Positions 48,057-57,316 of a stretch of 64,000 nt of DNA are shown in pieces. Numbering within the stretch: position 1 is the stretch's first letter; the number at the start of each line of letters is the position of its first letter. The position numbers and the translations under genes were made by a program. The notes under the pieces were generated by a model. That model had not been told where the DNA came from. It made no database searches and saw only the letters and a list, made by a program, of their open reading frames with translations. Source of the DNA: Paenibacillus sp. JCM 10914 (GTDB lineage Bacteria; Bacillota; Bacilli; Paenibacillales; Paenibacillaceae); assembly GCF_001315105.1 (NCBI RefSeq), contig NZ_BAZR01000010.1, forward strand, positions 89,858 through 153,857, read 5' to 3'.

Positions 48057-48188
48057 TGTATCCCTCTCCAGGTTGTCGAGATTAAATATTTAGGAGCCTA
48101 TTGTTCCAATCTGCATGTATAATGAGGGGAAAACAGTACTCAACTTGGATCATCATGCTAAAGAACATGTGGGATGGGGATTTACTTG

Positions 48189-49934
48189 ATGTTTAGACAG
48201 ACCATTTTTACAAGAATGATTATGGTGATTCTCTTATTTCTGGTTCCAGCATTGCTGTTGTATGCCTACAGTAACCGGACGAGTGTAAGCGTAGTAGAGA
48301 AGCTGATTCATGATTCCACATCCAAACAACTGACTTTCTTCTCTGGGCAAGTGGAGAATGCCGTAAACCGGTTGTCGGACTTCACTGTCAACATGACCCA
48401 GGATCCGAATGTCAGGGAGTTTATGGGTTACTCCTTCATCCGGACGGATTATGAGGAGGTCAGGCTGCAGGCATCCATTCTGGAGAAGCTGGAGTTGAAC
48501 AACATAGCATCGACCTGGCCCAGCTTGACAACCGTGTACTCCCTGTTGGAGAACAAGGCGTTAACCGGATCATCCATCACCTCATTCAATCCGTCCCAGT
48601 TAAAGGGCCTGGTAACGAATAATGACTGGGTCATGCGTTACGACTACGATAATAACAGAAACTACTTTTATTACTATTCCACCATACCGGCGGTTTACGA
48701 TAAGTTTGAGGATCTTCACGCTGTAATCGAAGTGAAATTTGCACAGGACAATATTGAGAACATGCTCGATCAGTTCGAATCAGCCAGCAACGGGCAGGTA
48801 TTCTTGTATTCCGCAGAGACCGGTAGAATGATTGCAGCCAAGAAGGGCAGCTCCAGCGAGGCAGAGAACCTTAAGCAGCAGCTCTATCAGCGAGGCATCG
48901 ATGATAACGGCAAAATCCGCGTTAACCTGAATCATGCTTCTTATGAGCTTTACTATGAACAGGTGCCAAGCCTCGGCTGGTACGTTGTTGAGTATGTGCC
49001 AGTCGAGAATATATTGCAGCCCATCCGCAGCAATCAGAGTCAATTTTTTGCCACAATGTTTCTGCTGCTGGCTGTTGCAATCGTCCTGGCACTACTACTC
49101 TATCGCACCGTCCAGCAGCCGATACTGAAGCTGATCCGCAATATTGAGCGGGTGAAGCAGGGGAACTATGTGGTAACCACACTTCATGGGAGACGGAATG
49201 ATGAATTCCAGTACTTATTTGACCGTTTCAACGAGATGACGCTGGAGATCCGGCAGTTGATTGAGAAAGTCTATGAAGAACAATTAAGATCACGGGATGC
49301 CACATTAAAGCAGCTGCAATCCCAGATTAATCCGCACTTTCTTTATAATTGTCTCGGTTTTATTATGAATATGACCAAGCTGAAAAAGCATGAAGATGTG
49401 GAGATGATGACCTATCATCTCAGTCAGTATTACCGCTACGTTACCCGCTTGGAGACCAAGACCGTCCCGGTGTCTACCGAGATGGAGTTTACCCGGCATT
49501 ATTTGAAAATCACACAGCTTCGATTTGTAAAGATTCATATGGAATACGATATTCCTGATGATGTAAAAAGCCTGATGATTCCCAAACTACTCATTCAGCC
49601 CATCATCGAGAATGCGATTAAACACGGAATTGAAGCGACAGGCGAGCCTGTGTGCTTATGGATCAGAGCAACGCACCATAACGGCGAAATCCAGATTATG
49701 ATTGAAGATAACGGTGTAGGCATTACGGCTGACAAGATTGAGGCCATTATGGAGCGAATGCAGCAACCGCTATCGAATGATGTTGGGACAGGGTTATGGA
49801 ACATCAATCAGCGATTGATCATGCATTTTGGCGAAGGGGCAGGGATTGAATTGTTTGAATCGAAGGCCTTGGGTGGATTACAAGTTGTTCTTCGTTGGAA
49901 GGACACTGGAAGCGAGGCGGACAACCATGTGTGA
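48189..49934 (+). CDS. YesM-type sensor histidine kinase
   Basis: Two membrane helices (residues about 10-30 and 283-305) flank an extracellular sensor of about 250 residues, followed by HAMP and a His_kinase domain with the phospho-accepting His in QINPHFLYNCLGF. The ATPase boxes are IENAIKHGIE, DNGVGI and GTGLWNINQRL. ATG 48189 follows GGGG at suitable spacing; ATG 48174 is the alternative. It overlaps the response regulator gene by 8 bp. Confidence 0.9.
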   Translation: MFRQTIFTRMIMVILLFLVPALLLYAYSNRTSVSVVEKLIHDSTSKQLTFFSGQVENAVNRLSDFTVNMTQDPNVREFMGYSFIRTDYEEVRLQASILEKLELNNIASTWPSLTTVYSLLENKALTGSSITSFNPSQLKGLVTNNDWVMRYDYDNNRNYFYYYSTIPAVYDKFEDLHAVIEVKFAQDNIENMLDQFESASNGQVFLYSAETGRMIAAKKGSSSEAENLKQQLYQRGIDDNGKIRVNLNHASYELYYEQVPSLGWYVVEYVPVENILQPIRSNQSQFFATMFLLLAVAIVLALLLYRTVQQPILKLIRNIERVKQGNYVVTTLHGRRNDEFQYLFDRFNEMTLEIRQLIEKVYEEQLRSRDATLKQLQSQINPHFLYNCLGFIMNMTKLKKHEDVEMMTYHLSQYYRYVTRLETKTVPVSTEMEFTRHYLKITQLRFVKIHMEYDIPDDVKSLMIPKLLIQPIIENAIKHGIEATGEPVCLWIRATHHNGEIQIMIEDNGVGITADKIEAIMERMQQPLSNDVGTGLWNINQRLIMHFGEGAGIELFESKALGGLQVVLRWKDTGSEADNHV

Positions 49935-51576
49935 ATTGATGATCGTTGACGATGAACCGCATTCCGTTGACAGTCTGGCGGACACCATTGATTGGAAGTC
50001 GATCGGTATCTGTAATGTCTACAAGGCTTACTCGGCGATGGAAGCACTCGATCGGCTGAAAGTCAGACCGGTGGATATTATGATTACGGATATCCATATG
50101 CCCAAGATGAACGGGCTTGAATTAATCGAAGAGGTCCGTAAGGTCTGGCCGAGAACGAAGTGTCTGATCCTCTCGGGTTATGCCGAATTCGAATTCGCTC
50201 AGAAAGCGATACAACTGAATACGGTAGAGTATCTTCTCAAACCCGTGCTCAATGATGAGATGATCGAGAAGGTGAGCGTGCTTGTAGAACAGCTTCAATC
50301 GGAATGGTCGGATATTACCTCGAAAGAGCAGGCCGTAAAGGCCATTCAGGAGAATTTGCCGTTATTACGAGGTAATCTTCTGCACGAATTTCTGCAGGGA
50401 CGCCAGCATAGTAGAGCGTTGTGGGAACGTAGATTAGAGCTATTGCAGCTGCCTTTTCACTATGGCAACCGATATATGATATTTGTACTTCGGATTGAAG
50501 AAGGCTTTCATTCTTTTGATACGGACAATCGACCACTGCTCGAATATGCCGTCTATAACATTGTGGAAGAGATCGTAGGCATGATGTTCGATGTCTGGTA
50601 CTGCAAGGATGCTTATGATTATCATATCTTTCTAATTCAATGGAAGTGTAGTCAGGAAGAGCGGGACGACTATTTATCAGCACTTCATATGAAGGAGTCT
50701 GAGTATATTGATGTGCTGTACTCACGCGTCCAGCATAATGTAAGGGTTTTCTTGAAAGGTCATATATCCATTCTGTCTAGTGAATGGGATTGGTTTCCCC
50801 GTTCGCTATCTACCGTGTATTATGAGATGCTTACGGTCTTCCGGCAGCAGATCGGCAAGGATAACAGCTTCTGCCTGAAGCTTTCGAATTACGCGAAGCC
50901 GAAGCATATCCACACCTTGACTACCCTGCATGAGCCCCCTGTCCTTGCGCAGCTACTGGAGACCGGCCGCTGGGATGAAGCGGAGCGGAAGCTGGGTCTC
51001 GTCTTCGAACAGATGATTGGCAATGGCAAATATGAATCACGGGATAATTTAATCGAGGTATACTTCCATATCTATAATGCGTTCACTTATATCCTGCACC
51101 GGAATGGAAGGAAAATATCGGACTTTCTCGGGCGCAGTCTGGAACAACTGATTGACGGCAATGCCTATCATCATGCGGGGCAATTGTTTGAACGCACCAT
51201 AAGCATGCTGCATCAACTTCGCGACGAGTCGCTGCTGGAGCAAAGGGATAACCGACTTAAGATCATTCAGGATGTTCAGCGCTACATCGAGCAGCATTTA
51301 TCCGGTGACGTCTCTTTGCAGCGACTCTCCGAGCATGTCTTTATGCACCCTACCTATCTATCCAAAATCTACAAAGTGGAAACCGGGGAAGGTATTAACC
51401 ACTACATTCAGAGATTGCGTAAAGATAAAGCGTTGCAGTTGCTTAAACATACGGATTATAAAGTTTATGAGATTGGCAATCTGGTTGGCCTATCCAACAC
51501 CACATACTTCATTAAACAATTTCGCAAGGATACCGGCATGACACCTCAGGAATTCCGGGATTCGCTTAAGGGGTGA
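49927..51576 (+). CDS. YesN-type response regulator (REC plus AraC helix-turn-helix)
   Basis: 549 residues. The N-terminal receiver has VDDE at the start and the phosphorylated Asp in MITDIHMPKMNG near residue 55. A long central region of unknown fold follows, then two AraC helix-turn-helix motifs (residues about 450-545, ending VGLSNTTYFIKQFRKDTGMTPQEFRD). Overlap with the kinase gene makes them an obvious pair, probably switching on this glycan locus. Confidence 0.93.
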   Translation: MCELMIVDDEPHSVDSLADTIDWKSIGICNVYKAYSAMEALDRLKVRPVDIMITDIHMPKMNGLELIEEVRKVWPRTKCLILSGYAEFEFAQKAIQLNTVEYLLKPVLNDEMIEKVSVLVEQLQSEWSDITSKEQAVKAIQENLPLLRGNLLHEFLQGRQHSRALWERRLELLQLPFHYGNRYMIFVLRIEEGFHSFDTDNRPLLEYAVYNIVEEIVGMMFDVWYCKDAYDYHIFLIQWKCSQEERDDYLSALHMKESEYIDVLYSRVQHNVRVFLKGHISILSSEWDWFPRSLSTVYYEMLTVFRQQIGKDNSFCLKLSNYAKPKHIHTLTTLHEPPVLAQLLETGRWDEAERKLGLVFEQMIGNGKYESRDNLIEVYFHIYNAFTYILHRNGRKISDFLGRSLEQLIDGNAYHHAGQLFERTISMLHQLRDESLLEQRDNRLKIIQDVQRYIEQHLSGDVSLQRLSEHVFMHPTYLSKIYKVETGEGINHYIQRLRKDKALQLLKHTDYKVYEIGNLVGLSNTTYFIKQFRKDTGMTPQEFRDSLKG

Positions 51577-51582
51577 TTGGGT

Positions 51583-53268
51583 TTGAATAAGAAAACGACT
51601 GCTGCCATAATCGTGATCTTGATCGCTGCGGCGGTGCTCATCTACCGGTATAACAGTGAACTCACCATTAAGGATGCGGAACCAGCAGTCTCTGGAAATA
51701 CGGAGAGCGTCTGGAGCAACGGGAAATACGATCCGCCGATTACGATAACAAGAATCATGAAGCATAATACCTATTCCACGAAATTCCGCGAGGGTGAGGA
51801 TTGGGATCATAACATTTTTTCGAGGTGGCTTGAAGGTTCGCTTGGGATGAAGGTCAGAACGTTGTGGGTTGTCTCTGAAGAGAATGATGCCTTCTCCAAA
51901 AAGCTGATGCTGTCCATTACCAGGGGTGAGGAGCTGCCTGACATCGTCGCCTTTCGCGGCTCCTATGATACACTCGTTCAACTGATTGATTCCGGTCACT
52001 TCATGCCTGTTGACGAGCTCTTTGATGAATATGCGGGCGACATCTGGAAGGAAGTGGCCGCGCAGTATCCTTCGATGTGGATTAGCGTCACGCGGAACGG
52101 CAATCGGTATGCGCTGCCTTTACTCGAGTATTCCATGAATACGGAGCCGGTTCTATGGATCCGGCAGGATTGGATGGAGAAGTTCAATCTGAAGGCACCC
52201 GAAACGATGGAGGATTTGGAAGCCATTATGGAAGTATTCACGAATGAGGACCCGGACGGTAACGGCATCGACGACACGTATGGCATGGCCGTCACCCTGC
52301 GCGCAAGTCTGAACACGTGGATGACCGATTTAAGCTGGGTGTTCGGTGCGTACGGCGCGGTGAATTCACAATGGAATCTGAATGCTGAGGGAGAACTTGC
52401 GTATGGATCAATCCAGCCGGGAGCCAAGCAGGCGCTTGCCCAACTGAACCGGTGGATGGAGAAGGGCTACATCGCGCGGGAGTCGAGCACTTGGGATGAA
52501 GTGAAGGCGTCGGAGCTGTTTACATCCGGCAAAGCCGGCATTATCGCCGGTCCGCATTGGATGCCGGATTGGCCGCTGTTCAAACTTCAGGACTCAGTAC
52601 CCGAGGCGAAGTATAAAGCCTATGCGGTTCCAGCTGGCCCTGACGGTGTTCGTGGCGTCCGCGCTGGGGGACCAGCCCCAGTGAACGGCGTGGTGCTGAT
52701 TAACAAGGACAGCAAACACCCAGAGGCATTTCTTCGGTATTACAATTATCTGCTGGAACACTACGCTAATCCATCGGAAGGCTCTTCCTTCGAGTACGGC
52801 TTTGCCGAAGGCTATGATTATTTGCTGGATGACGGGGAATTGGTTAAGAACAATCCGGATTTTGTGAGTCCGATGGATTATTCATTAAGTTACGAGGGTG
52901 CACGAATACCGGATCTGATGATCAATACATTGGTGAAGTTATCGTCCAAGCCGCCCGAAACGCCCTTCGAACGTCAAGTCTATTGGAAGCGAAGTCTTGA
53001 GGAGATCGAAGCTGCTTCCATTGTGATGGACTATGAACGTCAGGGGGTGCGCCACGTGAACTGGTTTGAGGGAAGCGAGTCTGGCACGGCCAAGAGCCGC
53101 AGCGAATTGCTGTTCCAGATGGAGCGAGAGGCGTTTACTAAGATGATTTACGGACAGCTGCCGGTCGAAGCGTTCGATGAATTCGTCGCCCAGTGGCGAA
53201 GCGGCGGTGGCGACCAGATGACAGCCGAGGTAAATGAGGTGTTTAAGCAGTTTCACGAGGGACGGTGA
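51583..53268 (+). CDS. Membrane-anchored large solute-binding protein
   Basis: About 561 residues. The N-terminal helix NKKTTAAIIVILIAAAVLIYRYN lacks a lipobox, so it is an anchor. The LipO-type binding domain has ELPDIVAFRGSY, LPLLEYSMNTEPVLWIRQDW and an EF-hand-like calcium loop DPDGNGIDDTYG near residue 224. It begins immediately after the response regulator and has no permease of its own. It may deliver to systems 1 or 2, or act as the ligand sensor for the kinase. TTG 51583 or TTG 51577 could be the start. Confidence 0.87.
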   Translation: MNKKTTAAIIVILIAAAVLIYRYNSELTIKDAEPAVSGNTESVWSNGKYDPPITITRIMKHNTYSTKFREGEDWDHNIFSRWLEGSLGMKVRTLWVVSEENDAFSKKLMLSITRGEELPDIVAFRGSYDTLVQLIDSGHFMPVDELFDEYAGDIWKEVAAQYPSMWISVTRNGNRYALPLLEYSMNTEPVLWIRQDWMEKFNLKAPETMEDLEAIMEVFTNEDPDGNGIDDTYGMAVTLRASLNTWMTDLSWVFGAYGAVNSQWNLNAEGELAYGSIQPGAKQALAQLNRWMEKGYIARESSTWDEVKASELFTSGKAGIIAGPHWMPDWPLFKLQDSVPEAKYKAYAVPAGPDGVRGVRAGGPAPVNGVVLINKDSKHPEAFLRYYNYLLEHYANPSEGSSFEYGFAEGYDYLLDDGELVKNNPDFVSPMDYSLSYEGARIPDLMINTLVKLSSKPPETPFERQVYWKRSLEEIEAASIVMDYERQGVRHVNWFEGSESGTAKSRSELLFQMEREAFTKMIYGQLPVEAFDEFVAQWRSGGGDQMTAEVNEVFKQFHEGR

Positions 53269-53339
53269 GGAACTGGATATACAAGCGCTGACCGATTACA
53301 TGTGCTGTCTGTAAGTAGGCGCGATGGCGTTTCATTTGG

Positions 53340-53480
53340 AAAAGGATGCGTAGATGCAGGTTTTGATCGCCATTTTAGTCAGATTTGCTCTGATAGGGCT
53401 TAAAATCCTGCACTTTTGCAAGTATTTCGTAAAACTGATACGTTTCACCCACGAATTCCTGCATATTTGCAGGGATTTTT
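53340..53480 (-). repeat. Intergenic mini-palindrome repeat, copy B (three units, inverted)
   Basis: On the minus strand, unit 1 is at 53473-53458 (CCTGCA/TGCAGG type, then AATTCGTGG as in copy C), unit 2 at 53422-53407 and unit 3 at 53360-53347 (CCTGCATCTACGCA followed by TCCTTTT). Spacing is again about 51 and 61. The fourth unit is not recognisable. It lies between the convergent binding-protein and M20 genes. No gene is evident in 53269-53636 apart from this repeat. Confidence 0.82.
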
Positions 53481-53636
53481 TTCTTCAGCAAACCAAGCTC
53501 CGATGACAGGGGCGATTCGTACACAGGACGTCTTCGGACAGCAAAAAAGGGCAGCTCGCAAGATCTAGGATCTATGGAGACAGCCCTATTAAGCTTCCGT
53601 TGGCTGAGTCTGCCAGATTTAATCAGGTTGTATGGC

Positions 53637-54997
53637 TCAAACCAGCTTCAAATACTCCACCAGCGTCAACAATCCCTTATCGAAATTCTCCAGGTTAAAA
53701 TGCTCGTTCGGCGCATGCAGATTCTCATCCGGCAAGCCGAAACCCATCATAACAGCCGGTGCGTTCAGCGTACTGGACAGCTTCTCAACGATCGGAATGG
53801 AACCGCCGTCCTTGGTGAACAATGCGCGTGTACCGTAGACGTTCTCGAATGCGTCAGCGGCTTTTTGCAGCATGGCATGGGAAGGGTCGATATTGAAAGC
53901 GAACGCTTTTTCCTTCGGCGTGAAGGTCAGCTTCGAGCCCACTGGCGTATGTGCGTGCAAGTGTGCTTCAATCGCGTTCAGTACGGCCTGTGGGTCCTGC
54001 TCGGCTACCAGGCGGCAAGTGATTTTGGCATGGGCTTCCTTCGGGATAACGGTCTTGCTCCCTTCTCCCTGAAAACCGCCGTATACACCGTTCAGTTCCA
54101 GCGTTGGGCGAGCGCCTACGCGTTCCACGAAAGAGAAACCTTCTTCGCCATACAGCGAATCCAGTCCAAGATCCTGCTTCAGCTTGTCCTCATCGAATTG
54201 CTGCTTGGCAAATTCCTCACGCATTTCCGGTGACAGCTCAAGCACTCCGTCATAGAATCCGTCGACCGCTACACGGCCCTGGTCGTCATGTAATGAGGAC
54301 AGCAAGGATACGATGGCATGCAGCGCGTTGGGCACGCCGCCGCCGTATGTACCGGAGTGCAGATCGGTGTTTGCCGTTTCCATGGTCAATTCCAGAGAGC
54401 ACAATCCGCGCAGTCCTGTTGAAATTGCAGGTTTGCCCGGGGCGAGCAGTGACGTGTCCGAGATCAGGATCGCATCAGCAGCCAACTGCTCTTTATTCTG
54501 TTCAAGATAAAGCGGCAGGTTGGGGCTCGATACTTCTTCTTCGCCCTCAATGCAGAACTTCACATTAACCGGAAGCTCCTTCTCTTGCTTCAGAATAGCT
54601 TCAACGGCCTTCACATGCAGGAAGAGTTGTCCTTTATCGTCGGTGGCGCCGCGCGCGTATAATTTGCCATTGCGCTCCGTAGGCTCGAACGGCGGAGTTT
54701 CCCACAGATGAAGCGGGTCGACGGGCTGAACGTCGTAATGACCGTAAATCAGCACGGTCGGTTTGCCTTCGGCATGCAGGTAATCGGCCGTAATAATCGG
54801 GTGTCCCGCCGTCTGGTGGATCTCTACATGCTCCAGACCTGCCTCGTTCAGCTTGTCTGCCAGCACTGCGCTGCCTGGGCAACGTCTCCTTTATGCTCCG
54901 ACAGTGCGGAGATGCTAGGAATGGCCAACCATTCCTTCAATTCGTTCAAGTGGGTTTCACGATGCTCAGCAAAATATGCTTTATAATCGATGCTCAT
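53637..54997 (-). CDS. M20 family metallopeptidase/dipeptidase, frameshifted at about 54864
   Basis: Zinc-dependent dipeptidase. The zinc ligands are in GHYDVQPVDP (His), ATDDKGQ (Asp), IEGEEEVSSPN (catalytic and ligand Glu), SDTS, and MGFGLPDENLHAPNE (C-terminal His). The N terminus is MSIDYKAYFAEHRETHLNELKEWLAIPSISALSEHKGDVAQAAQ from ATG 54997 behind AGGAGGATC. The frame then breaks; restoring one base (plus-strand C at 54864) gives AAQWLADKLNEAGLEHVEIHQ. The total of about 453 residues fits the family. It stands alone. Confidence 0.9.
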
Positions 54998-55109
54998 AAG
55001 GATGATCCTCCTTCAATATACTTGGGCACGTGGTGCGATGCCGTACCTAACTATTCTACCCTTTTTTAGAGGAATACGAAATATGGTGCTGGTTCAGCAA
55101 TGGTATGGA

Positions 55110-56018
55110 TTAATAAGGGGGTGCTGAAGATTCAAAATTGTCCAGCAGATTCCGCCAAAACATGCGCAGCGCCGGGCTGATTAGCTTATTGTGGTGGCGA
55201 ACGGCATAGATTTGACGTTCCGGGAGCCAGGCTGGAATGGACCGAGATTTCAATTTCCCCTCGCCAAGATCCTCCTGGATAGCGGCTTCTGCGATCATCC
55301 CGTATCCGAGTCGATGCCGCACCGCTGATTTCAAGGCCTCTGTACCCGAGATCTCCATCGAAACGGGAAGCTCTAATTGATGCTGATCGGCCCAGCGATC
55401 GATCAGTTGTCTGCTAATCGAACCCGGTTCATGCGAGACGAAAGGATGCTCTGCCAGGTCCCCTGGATATAAATGTTCAATCTCTGCGAAGGGATGGTCC
55501 GGCGCGAATATCAGTACCAGATCATCATGAAGCAGAGGATGGGCGATGAATTCCGGGTCTTCCACATGCGTGTGCGAGATGATACCGATATCGAGCTCAT
55601 ATTTTTTGATTTTGTCCAAGATGTAGGCTGCGGGGCGCACGTCCAGGATGATGGACAGACCGGGATAATTATGCTTCAACTGCTGTAAGAGCGGGGGCAA
55701 CAGATAGGTGGCCGGCGTATGGGTGCTGCCAATAGCCAGTGTCCCAGCCGCCGTACCGCGGTAAATATCCATCGTGGATTCGGCTTCCTCAGACAGGGAA
55801 TGAATTTGTGCTGCGTAATGGTAAAAGGCTTGCCCAGCTTCCGTTAGTTTGATGACATGATAGGACTTGGTGTGAAACAGCGCTAGCCCGAGTTCTTCCT
55901 GCAGCTTGTTCAGGTGGAAGGTAACGGTGGGTTGGGTGATACCCAACTCCTGAGCGACAAGATAGAGTTTCTTCAATTCCACAGTCAGCACGAAAACCTT
56001 TAATTGTTGTAAGTTCAT
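55110..56018 (-). CDS. LysR family regulator
   Basis: The N-terminal helix-turn-helix MNLQQLKVFVLTVELKKLYLVAQELGITQPTVTFHLNKLQEELGLALF is followed by an effector domain with AIGSTHTPATYLLPPLLQQLK. It is divergent from the ABC importer genes beginning at 56182, its likely targets. ATG 56018 is preferred over ATG 56027 because of ribosome-site spacing. Confidence 0.88.
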   Translation of the reverse strand: MNLQQLKVFVLTVELKKLYLVAQELGITQPTVTFHLNKLQEELGLALFHTKSYHVIKLTEAGQAFYHYAAQIHSLSEEAESTMDIYRGTAAGTLAIGSTHTPATYLLPPLLQQLKHNYPGLSIILDVRPAAYILDKIKKYELDIGIISHTHVEDPEFIAHPLLHDDLVLIFAPDHPFAEIEHLYPGDLAEHPFVSHEPGSISRQLIDRWADQHQLELPVSMEISGTEALKSAVRHRLGYGMIAEAAIQEDLGEGKLKSRSIPAWLPERQIYAVRHHNKLISPALRMFWRNLLDNFESSAPPY

Positions 56019-56181
56019 GTTCCTCATCCTTTACTTCGTTCATCATAGATCATATAAATCTTATCCTTCATTTGATAGATATTATTTAATTGTTTGTTAA
56101 CGCAGCGATAATTTTTATATGAATGTTGGAGGTTACGATGAAATGGAGTTAAGAACGTCAATACAAAATCAGGAGGGTGAC

Positions 56182-57306
56182 ATGAACCAAAAGCGAGGAA
56201 TTAAATATGTGTCATGGATTGCTATATTAGCCATGGTGCTGCTGTTATCGGCATGTGCGCAATCGAATGGGCAGCAGACGGTTGGAGCGGGAGAGAATGA
56301 TGGGCCTATTACCAACGGAAGCGGAGCTGCTTCGGAACCATCCGGGGCGGCCACGGGTAACGACAAGGGAGAAGACACGGGAGAAACGATCTATTTATAC
56401 GGCAATGATTTTGTTGATTTCATAGCGCCGAAGTTTACCGAAGATACGGGCTTCAAGCTGGAAGCCGTTCATTATGGTGGTGGAGAGGCCTTGGCCAAAA
56501 TCGAGGCTGAACAGGGCAACCCCCAGTGGGATGTGCTGATGATGGATGGTCACGGATCGGTGCAGAGTTTGGCAGATCGCGATTTTTTAATGAAGAATCT
56601 TGAGCCGACGAACCTGGAGTATTTGTCTGAGGTTGGTAAAGATTATTTGCCAGAGGATCACGCTTATTTTCCAGTTGGCATTCATGCCGCTGGCGTGATT
56701 GCTTATAACACGACCAAGGTTTCATCCGAGGATGCGCCAACAACGTGGGAACAATTTTTCGACTATGACGGTCCCGTTGGACATGCCGATCCAGCCGTGG
56801 CAGCACCGGCTTATCCGCTCGTCTCCGCGTTTTTCGATCAATGGGGCGTAGAAGGGGGCAAGCAGAAATACGTGGAGCGCTTTGCGAAGGGACTTCATGT
56901 ATACCCTAAGAATGGTCCGGTGGGGAAAGCGCTGCTTAGCGGTGAGATCGAAGTTGCGGCATTGCAGGAACACAACGCGTACGAATTGAAGCTGGCAGGT
57001 GAGCCGATTGAGGTGATCTGGCCTGAGGAAGGGGCGCCGGGCAGCTTGCGCGTCGTTGCGATCAGCAAGGATACCAAGAATCCGGCGGCAGCCAAGGCGT
57101 TCGTGGAGTATATGCTGAAGCCGGAGACGCAGCAGATGTTGACCATGCTGGATTCGTCCGACAGCTTTTTTACCCCCTTGGCTGAAGGAGTAGCAACGCG
57201 AACCGAACGTGAACCCAACGGGATCTTCCTGCTGCCGTCTGCCATGTGGGCATCGGAGCATGAGATGGAGATCAAGACCTGGTTTGCGGATCAAAACGTA
57301 AAGTAG
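56182..57306 (+). CDS. ABC transporter binding lipoprotein (Fe3+/polyamine/2-aminoethylphosphonate class)
   Basis: The signal NQKRGIKYVSWIAILAMVLLLSAC has a lipobox. The domain has LYGNDFVDFIAPKFTEDTGFKLEAVHYGGGEALAKIEAE, HAAGVIAYNTTKV, and NPAAAKAFVEYMLKPETQ, typical of type-2 binding proteins for ferric iron, thiamine, polyamines or aminoethylphosphonate. ATG 56182 has AGGAGGG upstream. The permease, ATPase and phosphatase genes follow. The phosphatase hints at a phosphorus compound, but the substrate is open. Confidence 0.85.
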   Translation: MNQKRGIKYVSWIAILAMVLLLSACAQSNGQQTVGAGENDGPITNGSGAASEPSGAATGNDKGEDTGETIYLYGNDFVDFIAPKFTEDTGFKLEAVHYGGGEALAKIEAEQGNPQWDVLMMDGHGSVQSLADRDFLMKNLEPTNLEYLSEVGKDYLPEDHAYFPVGIHAAGVIAYNTTKVSSEDAPTTWEQFFDYDGPVGHADPAVAAPAYPLVSAFFDQWGVEGGKQKYVERFAKGLHVYPKNGPVGKALLSGEIEVAALQEHNAYELKLAGEPIEVIWPEEGAPGSLRVVAISKDTKNPAAAKAFVEYMLKPETQQMLTMLDSSDSFFTPLAEGVATRTEREPNGIFLLPSAMWASEHEMEIKTWFADQNVK

Positions 57307-57316
57307 GACACAAGAG

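Noticed and set aside
53574..54568. Plus-strand ORFs opposite the M20 peptidase
   Set aside because: Antisense shadows; the minus strand carries all catalytic motifs of the M20 family.
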